Assembly (NCBI RefSeq): GCF_937888285.1
Contig: NZ_CALART010000110.1
Span: forward strand, 79,821 to 143,820
Length of the DNA: 64,000 bases
Source: an uncultured Aquimonas sp.
GTDB lineage: Bacteria; Pseudomonadota; Gammaproteobacteria; Xanthomonadales; Xanthomonadaceae
Direction: 5' to 3'
Shown here: positions 1-7,822 of the stretch, one piece after another
Layout: each line of letters starts with the position of its first letter
Position numbering within the stretch: position 1 is the stretch's first letter
Notes under the pieces: model-generated
Database searches by the model: none
Told to the model about the DNA's origin: nothing
The model's input: the letters and a program-made list of their open reading frames with translations, nothing else
Program-made: the position numbers and the translations under genes

Positions 1-1590
1 AAGGCCATCAAGTCGCGGATCAATGTCGAGACCTATCACTCGTTCTTTTGGCGAATCCTCCAGACCCACGGGTATCTGCTGGGTCTGCCGAGGCCGCTAA
101 CGATCCTGACTCCCGCCAACGAGGCGATCGCGCTATCGGCCATCCGAAGCGAATACAAGGCCGAAGCCAAGCTCAGTGAGGCGGAGAAGGCCGAAAGGAA
201 GGGCAAGGAGCAAGCCGAACGACTTCTGCAGGCCAAGGTCGAGGGTCGCGTATGCTTCGACCTGTTTGCCCGCCATGTCGCCGAACTTCTCGAGCGAAGC
301 AAGCGGCTTCGCCAGCTAATTGCCGATCGTTACCCCGCCGTCATTCTGGATGAGTTCCAGGATACGAACGCCGATCAATGGCGAGTCGTGCAACAGCTTG
401 GCCGTGAGGGCACGTTGGTCGCTCTGGCGGATCCTGAACAGCGCATCTATGACTGGATCGGCGCAGACCCGGCCCGGCTCGACCAGTTCCGCGCGACGTT
501 CAAGCCCAAGGAGATCGTGCTGCATGGCGAGAACCATCGCAGCGCTGGAACCGAGATTCTTCTGTTCGGAAATGAGGTCTTGACGGGCGAGTTTTCCAAG
601 GAGAAGTACCTCGGCATCGAGCTCAAAACCTATCCCGCGAATGAGAACGAAGCCTGCACCGCGCTCGTCACCCATGCGTACGCTGCTCGCAAGAGGCTCG
701 TCGACTCCAAGAAGAAGGATTGGTCGCTCGCCATCCTCGTTCCCACGAAGAAGATGACGCGAGCCGTCTCGGATGTGTTCAGGCAGCCACTCGCGAAGAT
801 GCCGCCGATTCGACACTCAGCCGCGGTCGATCTGGATGCAGCCATTCTGGGAGCCGAGATCGTCTCTTTCATGCTGCAGCCGCCGAGTCTGTTCTACGTC
901 GATGGGGTGATCGACCTCCTGTGCAACTACTTCCACGGGAAGGGCGGCCACCTACCGGCGAAATCGGACCTGCAGCAGGCGGTAAGCATCCGCAAGGCCT
1001 TCGCCCTCTACGCGGAGAAGAAAGCTGCCGGTAAGCCGCTGCCCAAGAACAGCCTCATGGCTCCGCTCTTGCAGACATGCGAACAACTGAGAGCAATCTC
1101 CCTCACGGGCGATCCGGATCAAGACTGGCGAGCGGCCAGGAAGGCCCTGGAGAATGGTCCTTGCATCCGCTTGAAAGAGGTTGCCATCGAAGTCAAGAAC
1201 ATCCGTCTGCTGGAGCGTGGAACCCAATTGCGCCAAGAGCTTTCGCAGGACTGGCGGACCTTCGGGCGATACGAAAACGCCCTGCACATCACAAGGCAGG
1301 CATTTGTTCGCGAGCACTTCGCTACTCAGTCAAAGCCAGAAACTGGGGTCTGTGTGATGAACATGCACAAGGCCAAAGGAAAGCAGTTCGACGAGGTGAT
1401 CATCTTTGAAGGCTGGCCCCGCTATGTGAAGAAGAAGATCGTGGCCAACCCAGACCGGATCGTGAGAGCAAATCTGAAGGAGAACATTGACAATCAGGCC
1501 AGACAGAATCTTCGAGTCAGCATCACACGAGGGAAGCAGAGAACGACGATCCTGACCCCGCTAGGGGATCCTTGTGTGATCTTCGTCTAG
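1..1590 (+). CDS. UvrD/Rep-like superfamily 1 DNA helicase, 5' end outside window
   Basis: The reading frame is open from base 1, so the gene begins upstream of the window; 529 codons are present. Helicase motifs seen in order: a motif Ia-like TYHSFF near the left edge, motif II with ILDEFQDTN (around residue 118), motif III ADPEQRIYDW, motif V NMHKAKGKQFDEV and motif VI LRVSITRGKQRT near the C-terminus. The Walker A segment must lie outside. A Lys/Glu-rich insertion precedes motif II. The family unwinds DNA 3'-5' using ATP. The next gene (umuC) is convergent, so this is the last gene of a leftward-lying operon. UvrD-like proteins of this size occur beside OLD nucleases in Gabija-type defence, but the partner cannot be seen here. 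Helicase call is firm; role is open. Confidence 0.85.
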   Translation, partial: KAIKSRINVETYHSFFWRILQTHGYLLGLPRPLTILTPANEAIALSAIRSEYKAEAKLSEAEKAERKGKEQAERLLQAKVEGRVCFDLFARHVAELLERSKRLRQLIADRYPAVILDEFQDTNADQWRVVQQLGREGTLVALADPEQRIYDWIGADPARLDQFRATFKPKEIVLHGENHRSAGTEILLFGNEVLTGEFSKEKYLGIELKTYPANENEACTALVTHAYAARKRLVDSKKKDWSLAILVPTKKMTRAVSDVFRQPLAKMPPIRHSAAVDLDAAILGAEIVSFMLQPPSLFYVDGVIDLLCNYFHGKGGHLPAKSDLQQAVSIRKAFALYAEKKAAGKPLPKNSLMAPLLQTCEQLRAISLTGDPDQDWRAARKALENGPCIRLKEVAIEVKNIRLLERGTQLRQELSQDWRTFGRYENALHITRQAFVREHFATQSKPETGVCVMNMHKAKGKQFDEVIIFEGWPRYVKKKIVANPDRIVRANLKENIDNQARQNLRVSITRGKQRTTILTPLGDPCVIFV

Positions 1591-1823
1591 GTGATTCCAT
1601 CCTTCGCGCCCCCGCAGAATTCGGAAGTCCGCTTTCAGCCTATGCTGTCGGACGAGCCATTTTGGCGAAGGACAGTTCGTGGCCGACCGACGACTTCTGA
1701 CCCGGGAGCTTCGCCACCATGGAGCAGCCCCCTGAATTGCCTTCGGCGCGTTGCGATGTGTGCTGCAGTTCAGTGGCCGACCGGGGCTGTTAGCACCTGC
1801 GTCGAGTTCCTCCGCGATCGCGC

Positions 1824-3158
1824 TCAGCCTCGAACCATCGGCATCTCGTCCCACCGTGTCGTGAACCGCGGCGACCGGCGCTCCTGTCTGGTCGCCCAAC
1901 TGCGTTCGTCGGTGTCGTGTGCGCTGGTCGAAGCGCTCCCGATGTGCACCGAACTCCGGCCGAATCGCCGGTTCAGTTCATCCATGGTGGCCATCAGCGC
2001 CGAGCGGTCTCGCTGCAACTGTTCCCCTGGCGCGCCGGCGACGGCGGAAAACAGGTCGAGTTCGCCCTGCCGTTGGCCTGCAGGTTGGAGGTCCACCAAC
2101 ATGACGCCCGCCTTGACGTAGTTGAAGCCAGGACGAAACAGGCGGTGCACGGCGGCGACGGCAGCGCCGACCAGGTGCCGGGAGTCCGAAGTGGGTCGAA
2201 CCAATGGCACCGTCACGCTGGGGCTGTGCTGCCGATCGTTCTGGCGGAACGGGCTGGTCGTGAAGAACACGTTGACGGCCCCGGCCGCGCCATCCTGCAG
2301 ACGCAGGCTCTCTGCCGCGCGTGACGCAAACTCGCTGACCGCCTCGACGATGCCGGCGACATCGGTGACCGCCTTTCCGAAGGAGCGCGAGACCAGGATC
2401 TGCTGCTTCGCCGCCGGCGCCTCGTCCATGCTCAGGCAGGAGGTGCCGCGGAGTTCGAGGACCGTCTTCTCCAGGACGACGCTGAACTGCTTGCGCAGGG
2501 TCGCGACGTCGCAGCGCACCAGGTCGAGCACCGTCCGCACGCCGCCTTCGACGAGCCGTGCTCCGATCTTCCGTCCGACGCCCCAGACGTTGCCGACTTC
2601 GGTGGCCGCGAAAGCCTTCAATCGATCCGCCTCGGACAAGGTGACCAGATTGCAGACCTGAGCGAGGTGTCCTGGGTAGGAGCCCGGCTTCCGATCAGCG
2701 GTCTTGGCGATGTGGTTGGCAAGCTTGGCGAGCGTCTTCGTCGGGCCGAAGCCCACGGATGTCGGCAGGCCCGTCTCCATCAGGACGGTGGCCCGGAGGT
2801 CGCGGCCAATACCGACCAGATCGCCGCGCACGCCGTCGAAATCGAGAAAGGACTCGTCGATGCTGTACACCTCCTGCCGCGGCGCGAAGCGCGCCACGAC
2901 GGCCATCATCCGGCTCGACATGTCGCCGTACAGCTCGAAGTTGGCCGACACCGCGAGCAGGCCGGCCGAGCGCTCGAGGTGGCGGACCTGGAACCAGGGC
3001 TGGGCCATCTTGACGCCGAGGTCCTTGGCTTCGTTGCTGCGCGCGATGCAGGCCCCGTCGTTGGAGGACAGCACCACGACCGGGCGGCCGCACAGCCGCG
3101 GCTGGAAGACGCGCTCGCAGCTCACGTACATGTTGTTGGCGTCGACCAGGGCGAACAT
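1824..3158 (-). CDS. umuC: Y-family DNA polymerase V catalytic subunit UmuC
   Basis: A 444-residue protein of normal UmuC length. It starts FALVDANNMYVSCE, the Y-family N-terminus with the metal-binding Asp and the 'NMYVSCE' steric-gate region, followed by VYSIDESFLDF, which holds the catalytic SIDE-type acidic pair. The C-terminus SPRFTTRWDEMP matches the UmuC tail, so the gene is complete. The longer upstream reading frame overlaps umuD and is not used; ATG at 3158 gives the family start. It lies 23 bases downstream of umuD on the same strand and is surely co-transcribed. Established role of the family is error-prone translesion synthesis during the SOS response. Confidence 0.95.
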   Translation of the reverse strand: MFALVDANNMYVSCERVFQPRLCGRPVVVLSSNDGACIARSNEAKDLGVKMAQPWFQVRHLERSAGLLAVSANFELYGDMSSRMMAVVARFAPRQEVYSIDESFLDFDGVRGDLVGIGRDLRATVLMETGLPTSVGFGPTKTLAKLANHIAKTADRKPGSYPGHLAQVCNLVTLSEADRLKAFAATEVGNVWGVGRKIGARLVEGGVRTVLDLVRCDVATLRKQFSVVLEKTVLELRGTSCLSMDEAPAAKQQILVSRSFGKAVTDVAGIVEAVSEFASRAAESLRLQDGAAGAVNVFFTTSPFRQNDRQHSPSVTVPLVRPTSDSRHLVGAAVAAVHRLFRPGFNYVKAGVMLVDLQPAGQRQGELDLFSAVAGAPGEQLQRDRSALMATMDELNRRFGRSSVHIGSASTSAHDTDERSWATRQERRSPRFTTRWDEMPMVRG

Positions 3159-3181
3159 GGCGTCGGACCTCTCGCCGAAAG

Positions 3182-3637
3182 CTACCGCGGCATCAGCGAC
3201 TTGATCACCGTGGTCACGACGCCCCAGACCTCCACCGGCGTCCCTTCGTCCGGGACGATGTCGGTGTGGGTGGCGGGGTTGTCGGTGAACGCGGCTTCCA
3301 GCCTCGTCGAGCCGGCCTGTTTCCACAACCGGCGGCAGACCAATTCGCCATCCACGACCGCCACGACGATGTGACCGTGCGACGGCTGGATCGCGCGATC
3401 CACCAGCAGCACGTCGGCTTCATCGATCCCGGAGCCTTGCATGGCGGCGCCCGCTGCCCGCATCACGAACGTGGCATCAGGGTGCCTTATCAGCGCGTCG
3501 TTCAGGTCGATGCGCTTGACGGTCGAATCCGCGCCCGGCGAGCCGAAGCCGGCAGCCGTGCTGCGGGTCTCGCGGGGTCGGGCGGAGGGGTCGCTGCCAA
3601 CTGCGGCGCCTTCGGGAATGGCATCGAAGCTGTACAT
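3182..3637 (-). CDS. umuD: UmuD-like S24 protein lacking the catalytic Ser-Lys dyad
   Basis: The 151-residue protein aligns along its length with UmuD. The cleavage site is kept as Ala29-Gly30 (context STAAGFGSPGAD). Where E. coli UmuD has GDSM with nucleophile Ser60, this protein reads GAAM (residues 63-66), and the codon is clearly GCC. Where E. coli has general-base Lys97 in TVKKL, this protein reads VCRRL (Arg102). Both catalytic residues are therefore substituted while the fold residues around them (DVLLVDR, VVDGEL) are kept. The gene precedes umuC, as expected. Inference: it cannot cleave itself and may be a UmuD partner processed in trans or a permanently uncleaved regulator. A candidate LexA box covers the start codon. 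Confidence 0.85.
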   Translation of the reverse strand: MYSFDAIPEGAAVGSDPSARPRETRSTAAGFGSPGADSTVKRIDLNDALIRHPDATFVMRAAGAAMQGSGIDEADVLLVDRAIQPSHGHIVVAVVDGELVCRRLWKQAGSTRLEAAFTDNPATHTDIVPDEGTPVEVWGVVTTVIKSLMPR

Positions 3638-3645
3638 TCATCCAG
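3630..3645 (-). promoter_or_regulatory. Candidate LexA (SOS) box over the umuD start
   Basis: The 16-base sequence CTGTACATTCATCCAG has the CTG-N10-CAG spacing of the LexA operator of E. coli and many Betaproteobacteria, and it overlaps the umuD start codon. The position fits repression of umuDC until SOS induction. One half-site is perfect (CTGT) and the other is CCAG rather than ACAG. No other box was searched for systematically. Confidence 0.6.
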
Positions 3646-3733
3646 TGTATACCGTCGCGCCGGCCATGCACCAGGGATCGGTGCAGACATTCCGCGCACC
3701 GACGCGCATGGAGTCCTATCCAGACCAGCAAAA

Positions 3734-3757
3734 GGGGGCACCCCGATGGGTGCCCCC
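3734..3757 (-). terminator. Rho-independent terminator of the 3774-5395 operon
   Basis: A perfect 10-bp stem (GGGGGCACCC paired with GGGTGCCCCC) with a 4-base loop is followed on the minus strand by TTTT. It begins 16 bases after the stop codon of the minus-strand gene ending at 3774. This separates the radC-containing operon from umuDC, which lies downstream on the same strand. Confidence 0.8.
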
Positions 3758-3773
3758 GATTGCCTGGTCCGGC

Positions 3774-4229
3774 TCAATTCGTGACGGGCGATCGCAACAC
3801 GTCGTGTCGGACATCAGCCGGCACGCGCTGGGGCATGCAGTCAGATTGCGCTCGATCCGCTGGCTCGACGGTCGCCGCAGTTGCGGAAACCGCCTGCAGT
3901 TCAACCTGCCGCCGCTGCAGGTCCGCGAGTTCCTGCTGCGCGACCGGGTCCCAGACATCAGGGACCGAAGACTCGACCTGGAACGCAAAGTTGCAGGCCG
4001 CCGCGTCATCGCCGCTGTACCGCACGGAGACCTCGCGGTAGGTGCCGAAGTCGTGCGGGTGGCTGCGAACCACGTACTTCACCGGCAGGCCTTCCGGGAT
4101 CGGAAGGACCCGTTCGAGCATGCGGCGGAAAACCTCGCACTCGCGCATCGAGCGCGCGAGGTAGTTGTCGGTACCGACCTGAGCGCAGGGCTCGCCGGCC
4201 GGCACGGGGCCGAGTTCGATGTACTCCAT
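3774..4229 (-). CDS. Unknown protein, 151 aa
   Basis: ATG at 4229 is preceded by AAGGAG at good spacing; a longer frame upstream runs through the neighbouring gene and is rejected. The protein is acidic, has no signal peptide or membrane segment, and contains a compact N-terminal region (about residues 1-100, including VPAGEPCAQVG and VKYVVRSHPHDFGTYREV) followed by a Gln/Ala/Glu-rich tail. I do not recognise a named family. It is the last gene of the radC operon and ends in a strong terminator. Real gene by codon use, SD and operon position; function unknown. Confidence 0.75.
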   Translation of the reverse strand: MEYIELGPVPAGEPCAQVGTDNYLARSMRECEVFRRMLERVLPIPEGLPVKYVVRSHPHDFGTYREVSVRYSGDDAAACNFAFQVESSVPDVWDPVAQQELADLQRRQVELQAVSATAATVEPADRAQSDCMPQRVPADVRHDVLRSPVTN

Positions 4230-4276
4230 GGAATGGCTCCTTGAATGTGGGTGGATGGGATGAATGAAGAGGACGG

Positions 4277-4534
4277 TCAGAGACGACCGGTGTCCCGCGC
4301 GAAGGCAACCGCGTGGGGCTGCCAGTCGGCGTCGGTGGCTCGTGGGACTCGCGGCACCGTGAGGTAGCCGCTGTCGATCGCGTCGGTGACGTCGTCGTCC
4401 CACAGGTCGAAGATCACGCGGCCGCGTGGCGTCTCGAGACGGACGTTCTGGCGGTCGCGCTCGAACCAGGTCACGCAGACGTACTGGTGATCAGCGGTCT
4501 TCGCGAACTGAAGGGCTTCAGGGTTTCGGGGCAT
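4277..4534 (-). CDS. Unknown small protein, 85 aa
   Basis: ATG at 4534 follows the SD AAGGAG. The protein (begins MPRNPEALQFAKTADHQYVC) has alternating beta-like segments and a DLWDDDVTDAIDSG stretch and no membrane segment. It lies 47 bases upstream of the 151-aa gene and 85 bases downstream of the 64-aa gene on the same strand, so it belongs to the radC operon. I do not recognise the family. The leader holds a 9-bp G-rich hairpin (4594-4615). Confidence 0.7.
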   Translation of the reverse strand: MPRNPEALQFAKTADHQYVCVTWFERDRQNVRLETPRGRVIFDLWDDDVTDAIDSGYLTVPRVPRATDADWQPHAVAFARDTGRL

Positions 4535-4593
4535 GGGTTGCTCCTTGGGTGTTCGAGGCGGCGCGGGTGGGCCGCGATGCCTCAGCGACGAGA

Positions 4594-4615
4594 CGGGGAG
4601 CGGTGGCGCTCCCCG
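4594..4615 (-). promoter_or_regulatory. G-rich hairpin in the leader of the 85-aa gene
   Basis: CGGGGAGCG and CGCTCCCCG form a perfect 9-bp stem around GTGG, 59 bases upstream of the ATG at 4534 and just after the preceding stop. There is no T-run on the minus strand, so it is not a classical terminator. It resembles the hairpins before radC (5435-5451) and the gene starting at 18617. Confidence 0.45.
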
Positions 4616-4619
4616 CGGG

Positions 4620-4814
4620 TCAGTGCATCGCCAGGGCGGCGGTGGCTTCGTCGGCGGACAGGAAGACGTCGTTGGTGACGTCGTAGTACGCGTGCTCGCC
4701 GGTGGTCGGGTTCCACATGTAGAGCAGACGCCGCCCGGTGCGGGTCGTGAACGGTGTCTCCGTTCCACCGCACGCTGGAATCCACTCCGCCTGCGGAACG
4801 GCCTCGGTGGTCAC
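4620..4814 (-). CDS. Unknown small protein, 64 aa, GTG start
   Basis: The GTG start overlaps the radC stop codon as GTGA, indicating translational coupling to radC. The product contains GRRLLYMWNPTTGEHAYYDV, suggesting a small beta-rich fold, and an Ala-rich C-terminus (SADEATAALAMH). No SD of its own is evident. Family not recognised. Support comes from the exact overlap, codon use and position within the operon. Confidence 0.65.
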   Translation of the reverse strand: MTTEAVPQAEWIPACGGTETPFTTRTGRRLLYMWNPTTGEHAYYDVTNDVFLSADEATAALAMH

Positions 4815-5395
4815 AGCAGACCCCTTTCCGCAAAGCTCGTGCAGGTCGAGCCCGAGACCACCATGTGGTCGAGGACACGCACGTCGACGAGGCTCAAGGC
4901 GGACTTGAGGGTCTGGGTGAGGAACTCGTCCGCGCGCGAGGGTTCGCACTGCCCGCTGGGGTGCGGGTGGCCGAAGATCACGCCGCCCGCGTTGTGGTGC
5001 AGCGCGCGCTTGACCACCTCGCGTGGATAGACGCTGGTCTGCTGCAGGGTGCCGGCGAACAGTTCTTCGGTCGCGATGACACGCATCTGCGCGTCGAGGA
5101 ACACGACGACGAAGGTCTCGCGCTCGGCGCCGGCGAAGTGGACCTTGAAATAGTTCTTCACCAGGGTCGGGCTGTCGAGCACGCAACGGCCGACGAGCGC
5201 CGTGTTGGCCGAACGAACCAGCAGTTCGTGCGCTGCTGCAAGCACATGCCGGATTCGGGTCGGGCGCTCGGCCGGGCCGATTGGCAGGCAGTCGAGCGTG
5301 ATGCTGTCGGAGCACTGGAGCGGATGCACCTCCACCCGGGGCGGGTTCAGAAGGATGTCCTCCAGTTGCTCGCGGTCGAGCATGGAGAGGTTCAT
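4811..5395 (-). CDS. radC: RadC-family JAMM/MPN domain protein
   Basis: The 194-residue protein has the RadC JAB domain, with the JAMM motif HPHPSGQCEPSRAD (H-x-H-x2-G type metal site with downstream Asp) and the upstream VVVFLDAQMRVI strand. The usual RadC N-terminal helix-hairpin-helix is shortened, as is common for plasmid and ICE copies. ATG at 5395 follows GGAGAACACC. It is the first gene of a four-gene minus-strand operon. Role: once linked to DNA repair, now considered a putative metallohydrolase of unknown substrate. The 5' leader can fold so that the SD region lies against a stem (see leader entry). Confidence 0.9.
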   Translation of the reverse strand: MNLSMLDREQLEDILLNPPRVEVHPLQCSDSITLDCLPIGPAERPTRIRHVLAAAHELLVRSANTALVGRCVLDSPTLVKNYFKVHFAGAERETFVVVFLDAQMRVIATEELFAGTLQQTSVYPREVVKRALHHNAGGVIFGHPHPSGQCEPSRADEFLTQTLKSALSLVDVRVLDHMVVSGSTCTSFAERGLL

Positions 5396-5451
5396 GGTGT
5401 TCTCCGGTTGAATGGGGAACACCGATGGCCCGGACGGGGACGGTGTCCCCG
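5396..5451 (-). promoter_or_regulatory. Structured radC leader: G-rich hairpin plus SD-adjacent stem
   Basis: Reading the minus strand, a CGGGGAC/GTCCCCG hairpin (5435-5451) is followed by GGTGTTC (5423-5417) pairing with GAACACC (5402-5396), which ends directly against the ATG and encloses the SD GGAG. The second stem could restrict ribosome access. The first hairpin plus a following CCGGG and a GGAGAAC-type SD are shared with leaders at 18617 and 19259. Confidence 0.45.
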
Positions 5452-5482
5452 ATGGGATGCGCAGGCGTGCTGCGCGCTGTGT

Positions 5483-5506
5483 GTGCGGGTCACGACCGCT
5501 AACGCC
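5483..5506. repeat. 22-bp dispersed repeat, copy 1
   Basis: The 22-base core GTGCGGGTCACGACCGCTAA followed by CG occurs here, at 19783 and at 33484, always in a non-coding stretch and always in the same orientation. It contains the inverted repeat GGTC-AC-GACC. This copy lies between radC and the PRTRC operon. Function unknown: either a protein-binding site or a dispersed non-coding element. Confidence 0.7.
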
Positions 5507-5708
5507 ACCGCTGAGCGGCGGATACCTCCTCGCGATGAGGACGGGCCCGTGGGGCCGCAAGGTGAAATCAGTATGGCAGTGGGCCCATCACTCGGCAACG
5601 AGGTCGGCGGGTCGTCACGCGATCACTTGACCGGCCGATGCCGAAGGCTCCTGCAACGCTGGAGATTGCGCAGGTGCAGGGTGCATCTCACGCGCCGGGA
5701 CCGGGTCC

Positions 5709-5960
5709 ATGGAGCCGCCATCGCCATTGAACGGGCCGGTCAGTGTGGCGAGCTTGACGGGGTACCGGATCAGGTGTGACCTGTACTGCGACCCCCCGAA
5801 GTGGCTGGGCATCGAGGCGATCGACCCATGCAAGCGAACAGCGTCAACGTCAGTGGTCTTCAGGTCGCAAGTGGCCGACTTGCAGCGGGTTGACCAGGCT
5901 TGCTTGCGCGGGAACATGACCTTGCGCCGACCCATGGCGCACTCGCCACAAGGAGGCTGA
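5709..5960 (+). CDS. Possible small protein upstream of the PRTRC ParB gene, 83 aa
   Basis: The frame ends with TGA immediately before the ParB start (TGAATG), so it would be coupled to the cassette. The product is Cys-containing (LYCDPPKWLGIEAIDPCK) and has no membrane segment; codon third positions are G/C-rich as in neighbours. No convincing SD precedes the ATG and I do not recognise the family. The alternative is that this is only the 5' leader of the cassette. Confidence 0.4.
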   Translation: MEPPSPLNGPVSVASLTGYRIRCDLYCDPPKWLGIEAIDPCKRTASTSVVFRSQVADLQRVDQACLRGNMTLRRPMAHSPQGG

Positions 5961-7748
5961 ATGCAACCGACACTGAAACTCAGTGCCATCGTCTCGGGGC
6001 CGAACCACCGGCAGTACTTCGATCCGCAGGCGATGAAGGAACTCGAAGCGGGGATCCGGGCGGCCGGCGGCGTGACGCAGCCGATCCTCGTCCGTCCGCA
6101 CCCGGAGCGCGAAGGCGTGTTCGAGATCATGGCCGGCGAGCGCCGCTGGCGCGCGGCACGCACGGTCCATGGCGACGACTACGACATGCCTGTCGTCATC
6201 CGCGATGCGAGCGACGCGGAGGCACGGTCGCTCGGCATCATCGAGAACCACTTCCGCGACGACACCAGTGATGTCGAGCAGGCCGAGGGTGCTGCCTCGC
6301 TGCTGGCCTACAACAAGGGCGACAAGCACGAGACGGCACTGCAGCTCGGCTGGAACGTCGACACCCTTGAACGCCGCCTGCTGCTGCTGAACTGCGCGCC
6401 GACCGTGCGCAGCGCGCTCAACGAGCGGCGCATCAAGCTCGGCCACGCCGAACTCCTGGCGGGCCTGCCTGCCGGCCGGCAGGAGAAAGTGCTCGGTGGC
6501 GTCATCGAGCACAAGGTGCCGGTGGAAGTGCTCAAGAAGCAACTCGGCCAGTTCGCCAAGCGGCTTGCCGATGCCATCTTCGACACGGGGCAGTGCATCG
6601 CATGTCCCCACAACTCGGCGCAGCAAGCTTCGCTGTTCGACGAGTCCATCGGCGAAGGCTTCTGCCAGCATCCGAGCCACTACGACGAACTGACCATGGC
6701 GGCACTGGAGGCGCGCGCCGTGCCGCTGCGCGATCAGTTCCCGGTTGTGCGTTTCGTCCGGCTGGAGGACGGATTCGCCCCACTCACGGTCGGGCCGGAT
6801 GGTCCGATGGGCGTGGGCGCCACGCAGTACACAGCGTGCAAGGGCTGCGAGAACTTCGGGTGCAGCCTGTCGGCGATGGCGGGCTCCTACGGCGATGTTT
6901 GCGAGTCGCTGTGCTTCGATGCCGCATGCCACGCGAAGAAGGTAAGCGCCCATCGCAGGACAGTGCGCGAGGCGGCGCGAACCAGCGCTGAGGGCAGCGG
7001 GCCGGCCGATGCCGGGTCGAAACCCTCGCCCAGAAAGGCAGCGACCCCCGCATCCGGCGCTACGGCCGCGCACCATGTTCCCGCGAGGGTCGTCACCTAC
7101 AGGATCGAGCAGTGGCGCAAGTGGGCCGCGAACGCCCTGATGGCGCAGCCGCAACGCAATCAGCGTGTCCTGGCGGCGCTGGTGCTGGCGGGCGACATGC
7201 GCGCCGTGGTGCGGGACCGCTATGCCGAGGTCGCCGCCAAAGTGACCGGCGCTGCCACTTCGACGAAGGCGGCAAGCGGGCCGCTGCCGTTGCGCAAGGC
7301 AATCGAACAGGCGGACAGCTTCGATGACCAGCAGGCCGCGACGATGGTCCGTGCGGTGGCCGCAGCGGCGGCCTGCGGAATCGACAACGACGGGCTGGAA
7401 ACGATCCTGAACTACCTCGAGGTCGACGAGGCCAGGTCCTTCGTGCTCGATGGCGGCTACCTGGACCTGCTGACCGTCAGCGAACTGGAGTCGCTGTCCG
7501 ACGAGGTCGGACTGAGACAGGCCATGGGCGGCGCCTATGCGAAGGCCAGGGCCGGCAAGCGGGCCGACTTCATCAAGGCACTGCTGGCAGTTCCCGCCTT
7601 CGCCTACGCAGGCGCGGTGCCGAAGTCGATGCGCTACCCGAGGCGTGGCTTCGGCAGGACGGATCGGACAGGCAGCGGGACCGGGGCGGCACCAGCCCCT
7701 GCGGCCTCGCAGGTCGCTTGCGACGCAGCCGAGGCTGTGAGCGCATGA
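5961..7748 (+). CDS. PRTRC system ParB-family protein
   Basis: A 595-residue protein preceded by AAGGAGG. The N-terminal ParB/sulfiredoxin-like domain carries GERRWRAAR (residues 59-67), the nucleotide/DNA-contact box of ParB proteins, followed by IIENHFRDD (about 93) and a helix-turn-helix region (about 110-170). A middle section has spaced cysteines (C212, C215, C235, then CKGC and CFDAAC) that look like a metal-binding module absent from ordinary ParB. The C-terminal half is helical and Ala-rich. It heads the PRTRC (ParB-related, ThiF-related) cassette. ParB proteins bind centromere-like sites; what this longer type binds is not known. Confidence 0.9.
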   Translation: MQPTLKLSAIVSGPNHRQYFDPQAMKELEAGIRAAGGVTQPILVRPHPEREGVFEIMAGERRWRAARTVHGDDYDMPVVIRDASDAEARSLGIIENHFRDDTSDVEQAEGAASLLAYNKGDKHETALQLGWNVDTLERRLLLLNCAPTVRSALNERRIKLGHAELLAGLPAGRQEKVLGGVIEHKVPVEVLKKQLGQFAKRLADAIFDTGQCIACPHNSAQQASLFDESIGEGFCQHPSHYDELTMAALEARAVPLRDQFPVVRFVRLEDGFAPLTVGPDGPMGVGATQYTACKGCENFGCSLSAMAGSYGDVCESLCFDAACHAKKVSAHRRTVREAARTSAEGSGPADAGSKPSPRKAATPASGATAAHHVPARVVTYRIEQWRKWAANALMAQPQRNQRVLAALVLAGDMRAVVRDRYAEVAAKVTGAATSTKAASGPLPLRKAIEQADSFDDQQAATMVRAVAAAAACGIDNDGLETILNYLEVDEARSFVLDGGYLDLLTVSELESLSDEVGLRQAMGGAYAKARAGKRADFIKALLAVPAFAYAGAVPKSMRYPRRGFGRTDRTGSGTGAAPAPAASQVACDAAEAVSA

Positions 7749-7822
7749 CGGGTTGACGGCGAGGGGGCGAGCCCGAAGATGAATGTCGAGGGCTTGCCTC
7801 TCACAGCCAGGAGATTGATGCA

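Noticed and set aside
1591..1823. Possible small gene between the helicase and umuC
   Set aside because: Frames on both strands lack SD and conserved character; treated as a convergent intergenic space.
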